Assembly (NCBI GenBank): GCA_964535575.1
Contig: CAZHTC010000002.1
Span: 186,001-250,000 of the forward strand
DNA length: 64,000 bases
Source of the DNA: JAGPCK01 sp964535575
Lineage (GTDB): Bacteria; Bacteroidota; Bacteroidia; UKL13-3
Reading direction: 5' to 3'
Shown here: piece after piece, positions 56,838-64,000 of the stretch
Layout: each line of letters begins with the position of its first letter
Position numbering within the stretch: the stretch's first letter is position 1
Position numbers and translations under genes: made by a program
The notes under the pieces: generated by a model
What the model saw: only the letters and a program-made list of their open reading frames with translations
What the model was told of the DNA's origin: nothing
Databases searched by the model: none

Positions 56838-58364
56838 ATGAATCAGCAACTAAAAGATTCGATATACGAGCTCATCGTTCAAACATCCACCAATCTTCCG
56901 TCAGATGTAAGATATGCCGTAGCCAACGCCTATAAAAAGGAAGATAAGGGAACTCAGTCGGGGATGGCATTAGATACCATTGCCAAAAACATTGATATGG
57001 CTTGCAACAATGCCGGGCCTATATGTCAGGATACAGGAATGCCTACGTTTGAAATTCATACTCCCGTAGGTACCGATCAGATAGAAATGGAAGAGGCCAT
57101 TATAGAAATGGTAGCTAAAGCCACCAAAGATGGAAAACTCCGTACCAATTCAGTTGACCCCATTGATGGTAAAAATACAGGTACCAATATTGGTCCGGGA
57201 ACTCCGGTGATTCATTTTAAGCAATGGAGAAAAGACTATATCGAAGTTCGTCTGATCTTAAAAGGTGGAGGGTGTGAAAATAAAAATATCCAGTATTCGG
57301 TTCCGTGTGAACTGGAACATTTAGGAAAAGCCAATCGTGATCTGGACGGCATTCGTAAGTGCATTATGCATGCCGTGTGGCAGGCACAGGGACAGGGTTG
57401 CTCGGCCGGGTTTATTGGTGTGGGCATTGGTGGCGACCGCACTTCGGGTTATGCGCTCGCAAAAGAGCAACTTTTTCGCAGGGTAGATGATACGAATTCC
57501 GACCCTGTACTGGCCGATCTGGAAAAATATGTGATGGAGAATTCCAATAAACTTGAAATTGGAACAATGGGTTTTGGCGGAGGCCTTACGCTGTTAGGTT
57601 GTAAAATCGGGAAAAACAATCGGCTGCCCGCTTCCTTTTTTGTATCGGTGGCCTACAATTGCTGGGCTTATCGAAGATTGGGAATTAAAATGAATCCTAA
57701 AACTTTTGATATTACCGAATGGGAATACCGCGATAAAGATGAAATCAAAAAGATTTATGAAGATTCCATTATTACCTCATCAGTAAAAGTACATAAACTC
57801 ACCCCTCCGGTTACCGAAAAACAAATACGTGAAATAAAGGCGGGAGATGTAATTGATTTGAACGGCATCATTTTTACCGGTCGCGATGCCATGCACCACC
57901 ACATGCTGGAGCACGATGCACCCTTTGATTTAAATGGCGGAGTGATTTACCATTGCGGACCTGTAATTAATAAAGACGATTCGGGTAAATGGAAAATTAC
58001 TGCGGCCGGACCTACCACTTCTATTCGGGAGGAACCTTATCAGGGAATTATTCTGAAGAAAACGGGTGCCCGAATTGTAATTGGTAAAGGCGGCATGGGA
58101 CCCAAAACACTTGCAGCCTGCAAAGAACACGGTGCCGTTTATTTGAACGCCATAGGGGGGGCAGCACAATATTATGCCGAGTGTATTAAGGAAGTAGAAG
58201 ATGGGGCCTGTTTGGAATTTGGAACTCCTGAAGCCATGTGGAAGTTGCGGGTGGAAGGATTTAAAGCCATTTGCACCATGGATTCGCACGGAAATTCTTT
58301 ACACAAAGAAGTGCTCGAAAAATCAGGGACTAAACTGGATGCTTTTGCAGATAAAGTGTATTAA
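56838..58364 (+). CDS. fumA: Fumarate hydratase class I (iron-sulfur)
   Basis: Class I fumarases interconvert fumarate and malate using a 4Fe-4S cluster. The 508-residue protein carries both the alpha-type N-terminal domain and the beta-type C-terminal domain. Likely cluster cysteines lie in 'ICQDTGMP' (around 61-68), 'GQGCSAGFIGVGIGGD' (around 191-206) and 'VAYNCWAYRRLG'. 'KGGGCENKN' (around 142-150) and 'AMHHHMLEHDA' (around 353) are also family features. It follows DUF2480 after 81 bases, where a TAAATTCG (56813-56820) resembles a -7 box. Confidence 0.95.
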   Translation: MNQQLKDSIYELIVQTSTNLPSDVRYAVANAYKKEDKGTQSGMALDTIAKNIDMACNNAGPICQDTGMPTFEIHTPVGTDQIEMEEAIIEMVAKATKDGKLRTNSVDPIDGKNTGTNIGPGTPVIHFKQWRKDYIEVRLILKGGGCENKNIQYSVPCELEHLGKANRDLDGIRKCIMHAVWQAQGQGCSAGFIGVGIGGDRTSGYALAKEQLFRRVDDTNSDPVLADLEKYVMENSNKLEIGTMGFGGGLTLLGCKIGKNNRLPASFFVSVAYNCWAYRRLGIKMNPKTFDITEWEYRDKDEIKKIYEDSIITSSVKVHKLTPPVTEKQIREIKAGDVIDLNGIIFTGRDAMHHHMLEHDAPFDLNGGVIYHCGPVINKDDSGKWKITAAGPTTSIREEPYQGIILKKTGARIVIGKGGMGPKTLAACKEHGAVYLNAIGGAAQYYAECIKEVEDGACLEFGTPEAMWKLRVEGFKAICTMDSHGNSLHKEVLEKSGTKLDAFADKVY

Positions 58365-58395
58365 GTAGATTTCAGCTCATTGAATCAAACGGAAA

Positions 58396-58403
58396 TATCT
58401 TTG
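58396..58403 (+). promoter_or_regulatory. Possible -7 element before the zinc ribbon gene
   Basis: TATCTTTG matches TAnnTTTG. A TTTC lies 22 bases upstream (58370-58373). It would start a transcript for the zinc ribbon, SRPBCC and AlkC-like genes with a leader of about 40 bases. Confidence 0.4.
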
Positions 58404-58448
58404 ATTGACACTAGGGAAATAAACAATCAAGATTAATTTATAAGAGGT

Positions 58449-58709
58449 ATGGGTTACAAAAATTGCCAGAGTTGCAGTATGCCACTCAAAAAAGATCCGG
58501 CAGGGGGAGGCTCCAATGCCGATGGTTCAAAAAGTACGATGTACTGCAGCTATTGCTATGAAAACGGGAAATTCAAACAGCCTGATATAACAGCTAAAGA
58601 AATGCAGGAATTTGTAAAAGGGAAATTGAAAGAAATGGGTTTTCCGGGCTTTCTGGCTTCCTTTTTTAGTATGGGTGTTCCTAAACTTGAACGTTGGAAA
58701 AATAAATAG
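58449..58709 (+). CDS. Putative zinc ribbon protein
   Basis: An 86-residue protein with two CxxC pairs: 'NCQSCSMPL' at residues 5-13 and 'MYCSYCYENG' around 31-40, as in the putative zinc ribbon family (zf-ribbon_2). A short helical segment and a basic C-terminus follow. The biological role is unknown. It lies 3 bases before the SRPBCC gene, so the two are probably cotranscribed; together with the AlkC-like gene they form a compact three-gene run. Confidence 0.9.
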   Translation: MGYKNCQSCSMPLKKDPAGGGSNADGSKSTMYCSYCYENGKFKQPDITAKEMQEFVKGKLKEMGFPGFLASFFSMGVPKLERWKNK

Positions 58710-58712
58710 ACG

Positions 58713-59147
58713 ATGAAAAATACGCTGACCGCAAAAGCAAGTATTCATATCCATGCTGCTCCCGAAAATGTATGGGATGCGCTCACCAATCCGACCATTA
58801 TTGAAAAATATTTTTTCGGAACAAAGGCTATCTCCGACTGGAAAGTAGGGAGTCCGCTTCATTTTACCGGTGTGTGGGAGGGCAAGGAGTACCTGGATAA
58901 AGGAACCATTTTAAAAACAGAATTCGCCCGTGAGTTTGTTTATGATTACTACAGTTCCATGTCGGGACTCGAAGACAAACCTGAAAACTATGCCACCGTT
59001 ACTTACCGTCTTTCACCGCTGGACAATGGCACGCTGCTCGAGGTGACACAAAACAATATCTCCAGCGAGGAACGGAAACAACATTCGGAGCAGGGGTGGA
59101 ATTACATCCTTCAGAACCTGAAAAGCGTACTCGAGCCAACTTCATAA
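58713..59147 (+). CDS. SRPBCC (AHSA1-like) domain protein
   Basis: A 144-residue START-like/SRPBCC fold protein. The pattern 'IHAAPENVWDALTNPTIIEKYFFG' at residues 13-36 and 'LEVTQNNISSEERKQHSEQGWNYILQNLKSVLE' at the end define the AHSA1 group of hydrophobic ligand-binding proteins. Many are small stress-related or lyase-like proteins; the ligand cannot be told. It is 3 bases after the zinc ribbon gene and 4 bases before the AlkC-like gene. Confidence 0.9.
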   Translation: MKNTLTAKASIHIHAAPENVWDALTNPTIIEKYFFGTKAISDWKVGSPLHFTGVWEGKEYLDKGTILKTEFAREFVYDYYSSMSGLEDKPENYATVTYRLSPLDNGTLLEVTQNNISSEERKQHSEQGWNYILQNLKSVLEPTS

Positions 59148-59151
59148 GTTC

Positions 59152-60234
59152 ATGGCAGAACCTCTGAAAAATTTATACTCACGCGAGTTATTAACGCAAT
59201 TAGCCAATGGCATTAAACAGGAATTTCCTGATTTTAACAAAAAGGAATTTCTTTCTCACGTGTTTGACTGGCAGTGGGAGCAGCGCGAATTAAAACAGCG
59301 TATGAGACATATCACGCAATGTATGCACCAGTTCCTTCCGGTCACTTATGCGGCACAGGTAAAAATCCTTAAAAAAATGGCTCCTTCTTTCAGCGGATTT
59401 ACAGCCATCCTGTTTCCCGATTTTGTTGAAGTTTACGGATTGGAATATCCCGATATTTCCATTCCGGCTCTTGAGTTATTTACCCAATACAGCAGCAGCG
59501 AGTTTGCCGTTCGTCCGTTTATTCTCAAATACGAGCAGCGCATGATAGCGCAACATTTGCTGTGGGCAAAACATAAAAACCACCACGTACGCAGGCTGGC
59601 AAGCGAGGGTATCCGTCCGCGTTTGCCCTGGGCTATGGCACTTCCTCTGTTTAAAAAAAATCCGGATGCCATTTTTCCTGTACTTGAATTGCTCAAAAAC
59701 GACCCCAGCGAGTATGTGCGCAGAAGTGTGGCCAATAACCTCAACGATATTTCAAAAGATCACCCCGATAAAGTACTTGCCATTGTAAAGGCATGGAAAG
59801 GTGTGAGCAAAGAAACAGATTGGATATTGAAACATGCAAGCCGCGGGTTACTTAAAAAAGGCCACGTGGAAGCCTTATCATCTTTCGGGATTAATCATAA
59901 AGCAAAGGCCGAGGTTAAAAGTTTGCAGTTAAGCAAAGCGAATTTGAATATCGGGGATGCCTTTCATTTTGCGTTTAAAGTAAAACTAACGGATAAAAAG
60001 GCACACAGCCTGCGGCTGGAGTACAAAATTTACTTTGTTAAATCCAACGGGAAAACATCTCCTAAAATTTTTCAGATAGGAACCTATATGGTAAAGCCGG
60101 GAGAAATACTGGAAATAAACCGCACCCATCGTTTTGCCAACCTCACCACGCGCAAGCATTTTTCGGGAAAACATACACTTGCCATTGTAGTAAATGGTAA
60201 GGAGTATGCCCAAAAGGATTTTATGCTAAAATAA
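59152..60234 (+). CDS. DNA alkylation repair protein (AlkC-like)
   Basis: A 360-residue protein of the AlkC/AlkD HEAT-like repeat superfamily of DNA glycosylases, which remove alkylated bases such as 3-methyladenine. HEAT-like helices fill about residues 20-240, with the conserved stretch 'HHVRRLASEGIRPRLPWA' (around 143-160) and 'YVRRSVANNLNDISKDHPDK' (around 187-206). The last ~110 residues (from about 255) are beta-rich and look like the Ig-like domain that AlkC proteins carry. The catalytic details cannot be checked by eye. No ada or alkA gene is near. Confidence 0.88.
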   Translation: MAEPLKNLYSRELLTQLANGIKQEFPDFNKKEFLSHVFDWQWEQRELKQRMRHITQCMHQFLPVTYAAQVKILKKMAPSFSGFTAILFPDFVEVYGLEYPDISIPALELFTQYSSSEFAVRPFILKYEQRMIAQHLLWAKHKNHHVRRLASEGIRPRLPWAMALPLFKKNPDAIFPVLELLKNDPSEYVRRSVANNLNDISKDHPDKVLAIVKAWKGVSKETDWILKHASRGLLKKGHVEALSSFGINHKAKAEVKSLQLSKANLNIGDAFHFAFKVKLTDKKAHSLRLEYKIYFVKSNGKTSPKIFQIGTYMVKPGEILEINRTHRFANLTTRKHFSGKHTLAIVVNGKEYAQKDFMLK

Positions 60235-60288
60235 CGCATTCCCACTGGTATTCCGGTATTCAGTAAATAGTTTTATATTCGCCACTAC

Positions 60289-61545
60289 ATGGAATATATA
60301 CAACTGGCCGCAGTGGCCGCCTGTATTTTTTGGGCATTCAAAAAAAAGAAACTTACCTATTGGATATTTGCCAGTTTAGCTGCCGGTGTTTTTATCGGGC
60401 TTAATTTCCCTGCTCTGGGACTGGAGTTAAAAATATTCAGTGATATTTTTTTACGGCTCATTAAAACCATTGTGGCGCCTTTGCTCTTCGGTACACTGGT
60501 AGTGGGCATAGCCGGCCATTCAAATTTGAAACAGGTTGGCCGCATCGGTATAAAATCATTAATCTATTTTGAAGTAGTTACCACATTGGCTCTGGTAATA
60601 GGTCTGGTTGCCATCAACCTGTCGGGGGCCGGAATAGGCATTGATGTGAAGCCGGGTGATGTGGCCGATTTACCTCAGGTAAAACAATCGGCAAAGGATA
60701 TTATCCTGCATACTTTTCCGGAAAATATAGCCAAAGCCATTGCCAATGGAGAAGTGTTGCAGGTGGTAGTGTTCAGTATTTTATTTGCTATGGGAGCAGC
60801 TTTGGTGGCCGAAGAAAAACGTAAAACAATGATTGCTTTTTGCGAAAGTCTCTCGGAAGTGATGTTTAAATTTACGCACCTCATTATGTATGCTGCCCCG
60901 CTGGCTGTGGGTGGTGCAATAGCCTATACCATTGCTAAAAACGGAACCGATGTGTTTGATAATTTGCTGAAGTTGTTGCTCACTTTATACGGAGCACTAA
61001 TTGCATTCATTGTTTTGGTATTATTACCTATTGCCTGGTTGGCTAAAATCCCTATTCGAAAATTTATTAATGCGGTTACCGAGCCGGTGTCCATTGCCTT
61101 TGCAACCGCCAGTTCCGAGTCGGCTTTACCCAAAGCCATGCTGGCTATGGAAAAAATTGGTGTTCCCCGAAAAATAGTTGCCTTTGTAATTCCTACCGGG
61201 TATAGTTTTAACCTGGATGGGACCACGCTGTACCTTTCGTTGGCTTCCGTTTTTGTGGCTCAGGCCGCCAAAGTGCCAATGGATTGGTCGGCCCAGTTGT
61301 TAATGGTTTTTACATTGATGCTTACCAGCAAAGGGGTGGCAGGAGTACCCCGTGCCTCATTGGTCATTCTCGCGGGCACCGTAGCTTCGTTTAATCTTCC
61401 CTCCGAACCTATTCTTATTATTATGGGCATTGATGCGTTGATGGATATGGGTCGTACGGCTGTAAATGTAGTGGGCAACTGCCTTGCTTCGGCTGTGGTG
61501 GCTAAGTGGGAAGGTGAATGGAACAAAGAAGGAATGCCTGAATAA
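60289..61545 (+). CDS. Dicarboxylate/amino acid:cation symporter (DAACS)
   Basis: A 418-residue transporter with about eight membrane helices and two re-entrant hairpins, driven by Na+ or H+. The family motifs are 'SSESALPKAMLAMEKIGVP' near residues 275-293 and 'PTGYSFNLDGTTLYLS' near 302-317, the substrate and cation binding region of GltP/GltT/DctA relatives. 'TSKGVAGVPRASLVIL' follows. The substrate could be glutamate, aspartate, or a C4-dicarboxylate such as fumarate or succinate. It lies 54 bases after the AlkC-like gene. Confidence 0.94.
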   Translation: MEYIQLAAVAACIFWAFKKKKLTYWIFASLAAGVFIGLNFPALGLELKIFSDIFLRLIKTIVAPLLFGTLVVGIAGHSNLKQVGRIGIKSLIYFEVVTTLALVIGLVAINLSGAGIGIDVKPGDVADLPQVKQSAKDIILHTFPENIAKAIANGEVLQVVVFSILFAMGAALVAEEKRKTMIAFCESLSEVMFKFTHLIMYAAPLAVGGAIAYTIAKNGTDVFDNLLKLLLTLYGALIAFIVLVLLPIAWLAKIPIRKFINAVTEPVSIAFATASSESALPKAMLAMEKIGVPRKIVAFVIPTGYSFNLDGTTLYLSLASVFVAQAAKVPMDWSAQLLMVFTLMLTSKGVAGVPRASLVILAGTVASFNLPSEPILIIMGIDALMDMGRTAVNVVGNCLASAVVAKWEGEWNKEGMPE

Positions 61546-61546
61546 A

Positions 61547-62680
61547 TCAGCGCGTTTGAATATGTGAAAATCGTTGTTTCAGTTTTAAAAAGGGTGTTTC
61601 AAAGTAATGAAATGAAACATAACAAATAATATGCGTAAAACCCAGCGCAAACACCCCTACGCAAAGCGTGTTTAATACAACCTGGTCTTTAAACAGAAAT
61701 TTCCCAAACCAATCGTGTGCATAATCGATAGCCAGCGGATGAAGCATATACATACCGTAGGTGTATTTGCCCCATTTGCTCAGAAAAGCGTTTCCCGAAA
61801 ACTTCATCACACTTGAGGAAGAATAACACTGATCCATGATAATGAAAGCAAAAAATGCGGTGGTTAAAACTCGTTGTACAATCAGATACCACTCATCGGG
61901 CTGGATAGATTTTCCGAAGATAATGAGTAAAAATCCTGTGGCATATAGCATTATTCGTCCGGTGTGGGTGCGCGTTTCAAAAAAGGACCGAAATGCACTT
62001 TTATTGAATGCGAACCATGCGGTTAATCCCCCCAAAGACAAATCATAAAAATTGGCAAAAGTGTGGTAATACAATACATCGTAACTGGCATGATACTGTA
62101 TTCTGAATCCAAGCGACAGCAGCATTACCAATGGGAAAATCCATTTTGACCACCTGAATGGAACTGCCAAAAAAAGCAGTGGCCATATCAGGTAAAATTG
62201 CTCTTCAATGGCAACCGACCAGCTTATTCCGGCCGGATGAATGCCCCCACCGGGAACGAGGTAAGTCATATTGGTGAGAAAGTAAAAATATTTCCATTTT
62301 TCGGGGGTAAGTTGTGCGAAGGATATACCATGTTGAGGGGCATAAACAAAAAAAGTAAACAGGATGAGTGCAAAGTACAAAGGCCAAATCCGAAGCGTTC
62401 TGCGAATATAAAATGCCGGAACGTCAATTTTGCCGGTACGTTGTTTTTCCAGCAGAAGGAGATAGGTGATAAGAAACCCACTTAACACAAAAAAACAGGA
62501 TACCCCGTATCCACCCGCCCAAAAAAATGCATTGGTTAGCTTATTTAACAGATAGGATTTAGGGAAAAAGGGCTCAAGCGGAATGGAAAACGCATGTTGA
62601 ATAAAAACCACAGCAAAGGCTATATACCTCAGCCCGTCAAGGTTGGGGAAGAATACTTTTTCGGTTACTCTTTTGTTCAA
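61547..62680 (-). CDS. Acyltransferase family 3 membrane protein (OafA-like)
   Basis: A 377-residue integral membrane O-acyltransferase with about ten helices. The N-terminal motif 'LDGLRYIAFAVVFIQHAF' (around residues 14-31, with conserved His), 'CFFVLSGFLITYLLLLE' and 'FYIRRTLRIWPLYFALILF' mark the Acyltransferase_3 family that adds acetyl or other acyl groups to polysaccharides, lipid A or peptidoglycan. No C-terminal SGNH domain is fused. The target is unknown. It is convergent with the symporter gene and divergent from the aminopeptidase gene. Confidence 0.93.
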   Translation of the reverse strand: MNKRVTEKVFFPNLDGLRYIAFAVVFIQHAFSIPLEPFFPKSYLLNKLTNAFFWAGGYGVSCFFVLSGFLITYLLLLEKQRTGKIDVPAFYIRRTLRIWPLYFALILFTFFVYAPQHGISFAQLTPEKWKYFYFLTNMTYLVPGGGIHPAGISWSVAIEEQFYLIWPLLFLAVPFRWSKWIFPLVMLLSLGFRIQYHASYDVLYYHTFANFYDLSLGGLTAWFAFNKSAFRSFFETRTHTGRIMLYATGFLLIIFGKSIQPDEWYLIVQRVLTTAFFAFIIMDQCYSSSSVMKFSGNAFLSKWGKYTYGMYMLHPLAIDYAHDWFGKFLFKDQVVLNTLCVGVFALGFTHIICYVSFHYFETPFLKLKQRFSHIQTR

Positions 62681-62700
62681 ATTATGCTTTTATGTGGCTT

Positions 62701-62725
62701 CAAAGATAGGTTTTCCTTACTTTTG
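62701..62725. promoter_or_regulatory. -7-like elements in the divergent acyltransferase/aminopeptidase region
   Basis: On the minus strand TATCTTTG (62701-62708) and on the plus strand TACTTTTG (62718-62725) match TAnnTTTG and point to the acyltransferase and aminopeptidase genes. No convincing TTTG is at 19 bases for either. Confidence 0.4.
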
Positions 62726-62746
62726 AATTTTAATCGATTATTTAAA

Positions 62747-64000
62747 ATGAAGTACCATTCGCTGAAAAATGATATGTTTAAGCAAAACCGAAGCAATTTT
62801 GCCGCAAAGCTTAAGCCTAATTCCATTGCTATTATCAATTCAAACGATGAGCAGCTGAAAAATGGAGACGCCAGTTTTGATTTTAAGCAAAATTCGGATT
62901 TGTTTTACCTGAGCGGGGTAGATCAGGAAAATACCATTTTGATTATTTACCCCGATTGTCCTGTGCCTGCTTATCGGGAGGCTTTGTTTGTAAAACGAAG
63001 CAATGAACATATCGAGAAATGGTATGGTCATAAACTTTCAGTTGATGAGGCCAAAGCAGTGTCGGGTATTCAAACAATCATGTTTGAAGATGAATTTGAA
63101 ACGCTCATCAAACCCATCATTCAATATGCCGAGAATATTTACCTTAACCTGAACGAAAACGATCGCAGCAGTAATAGCACTTATTACAAAGACCTGCGAT
63201 TTGCCAATGATTTAAAAGTAAAGTTCCCGTTGCATCACTACCATCGGGCCGCTCCCATACTTCATCGCCTTCGTTCCGTTAAATCGGCCTACGAACTTGA
63301 GCTGATGAAAACGGCTGTAGGTATTTCTGAAAAAATGTTTCACCGGCTTCTTAGGTTTGTTAAGCCGGGTGTTTGGGAGTACGAAATAGAGGCAGAGATT
63401 ATTCACGAGTTTATACGAAACAGAGCCACAGGTCATTCGTTTCAACCTATTGTAGCTTCGGGCGGAAGGGCATGTATTTTACATTACGTGGATAATAACC
63501 TTCAGTGCAAAGAAGGCGAACTAGTGCTTATTGACTCGGGGGCCGATTATGCGAATTACGCCTCAGATATGACGCGTACCATTCCGGTAAGCGGAAGATT
63601 TACTCCACGTCAAAAGGCCGTTTATAATGCCGTATTGCACGTGCAGCGCGAAGCAATGAAATTACTAAAGCCGGGAGTAATGCTCATGGAATACCAAAAG
63701 CAGGTAGAGTTAATTTGCGAAGAGCAATTGATTAAACTCGGGCTGTTTACAGCCGATGATGTGAAAAAGCAGGATGCCGGAAATCCGTTGTTCAGAAGAT
63801 ATTTTTATCACGGAACTTCCCATTTTCTCGGAATAGATGTTCATGATGTAGGCATGCGTTATGAACCAATGAAAGAAAATATGGTATTCTCATGCGAGCC
63901 GGGTATTTATATCAAGGAAGAAAATATTGGTATAAGGCTGGAAAATGAGGTGCTTATCACAGCCAATGGATGCGCGGATTTAATGGCGCATATTCCAATT
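62747..64000 (+). CDS. pepP: Xaa-Pro aminopeptidase (M24B), 3' end outside window
   Basis: The frame opens at ATG 62747 and stays open to the last base, 418 codons. The C-terminal end is cut by the window edge. The protein has an AMP_N-type N-terminal domain ('FKQNSDLFYLSGVDQENTILIIYP' around residues 46-69) and a pita-bread catalytic domain. Metal ligands of M24 peptidases are seen in 'LIDSGADYANYASDMTRT' (both Asp), 'HGTSHFLGIDVHD' (His) and 'CEPGIY' (Glu), with the last Glu in 'IRLENEVL'. It removes N-terminal residues next to proline. Confidence 0.92.
   Translation, partial: MKYHSLKNDMFKQNRSNFAAKLKPNSIAIINSNDEQLKNGDASFDFKQNSDLFYLSGVDQENTILIIYPDCPVPAYREALFVKRSNEHIEKWYGHKLSVDEAKAVSGIQTIMFEDEFETLIKPIIQYAENIYLNLNENDRSSNSTYYKDLRFANDLKVKFPLHHYHRAAPILHRLRSVKSAYELELMKTAVGISEKMFHRLLRFVKPGVWEYEIEAEIIHEFIRNRATGHSFQPIVASGGRACILHYVDNNLQCKEGELVLIDSGADYANYASDMTRTIPVSGRFTPRQKAVYNAVLHVQREAMKLLKPGVMLMEYQKQVELICEEQLIKLGLFTADDVKKQDAGNPLFRRYFYHGTSHFLGIDVHDVGMRYEPMKENMVFSCEPGIYIKEENIGIRLENEVLITANGCADLMAHIPI

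Noticed and set aside
1..64000. Phage, insertion sequence, CRISPR-Cas, toxin-antitoxin or restriction genes
   Set aside because: No transposase, integrase, Cas, methylase or toxin-like protein was recognised; the gene content is core throughout.

Overview
This 64 kb window is a stretch of core chromosome from a member of the Bacteroidota. The evidence is consistent across the window: secreted proteins with type IX secretion (T9SS) C-terminal sorting domains, a SprE/PorW-like T9SS lipoprotein, an IPExxxVDY-type protein, a DUF2480 protein, a DUF1501/DUF1800 pair, an ATP synthase operon that carries bactofilin and M23 peptidase genes and lacks atpD/atpC, and several upstream regions with the Bacteroidota promoter pattern TTTG-N19-TAnnTTTG instead of the E. 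coli -35/-10. Shine-Dalgarno motifs are nearly absent. I cannot fix the order; Chitinophagales-, Sphingobacteriales- or Flavobacteriales-like lineages all remain possible.

Layout: 1-5.5 kb is the end of the division and cell wall cluster (unknown CDS, murC, ftsQ, ftsA, ftsZ), closed by a bidirectional terminator. 5.5-12.4 kb holds a lipoprotein gene and two paralogous FG-GAP/VCBS T9SS cargo genes on either side of murF. 12.4-16.6 kb is a minus-strand operon with a large membrane protein, a GT2 glycosyltransferase and thiL. 16.7-21.9 kb is a plus-strand folding-factor operon (two PpiC/SurA-type isomerases, a SurA-N-like lipoprotein, a MoxR ATPase). ybeY and an M13 peptidase follow. 24.7-31.6 kb is a ten-gene minus-strand operon: M23 peptidase, bactofilin, AtpZ-like, 4-TM protein, atpB, atpE, atpF, atpH, atpA, atpG, with a hairpin between atpE and atpF. 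31.7-36.6 kb has the coupled SprE/PorW-like and PBP1A genes. 36.6-42.4 kb has an unknown secreted protein, aspartate kinase, fbp and a large zinc protease. 42.5-47.8 kb is a minus-strand run with tRNA-Ser(GGA), DUF1501, DUF1800, TatD, a GT2 and a polysaccharide deacetylase. 47.8-51.7 kb has tolC-like, adaptor and gpsA genes. 51.8-54.3 kb has a small unknown gene and acpP-fabF-rnc. 54.4-61.5 kb runs IPExxxVDY, pyk, DUF2480, class I fumarase, zinc ribbon, SRPBCC, AlkC-like and a dicarboxylate/amino acid symporter. The window ends with an acyltransferase and a truncated aminopeptidase P gene.

The genes combine peptidoglycan synthesis and division (MurC, MurF, FtsQAZ, PBP1A, M23), outer-membrane protein folding (SurA-like set), T9SS function and cargo, energy production (F-type ATP synthase, pyruvate kinase, FBPase, fumarase) and lipid synthesis (AcpP, FabF, GpsA). 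I see no CRISPR array, prophage, transposase or defence island, and no gene-free stretch above 300 bases. The longest gap (21896-22093) holds what looks like a degenerate dispersed palindromic repeat and a promoter. I did not find a clearly new system; the best leads are the murF sandwich between two T9SS paralogs, the hairpin inside the ATP synthase operon, the long bactofilin/AtpZ overlap, and a small unknown gene with a rare canonical ribosome binding site.
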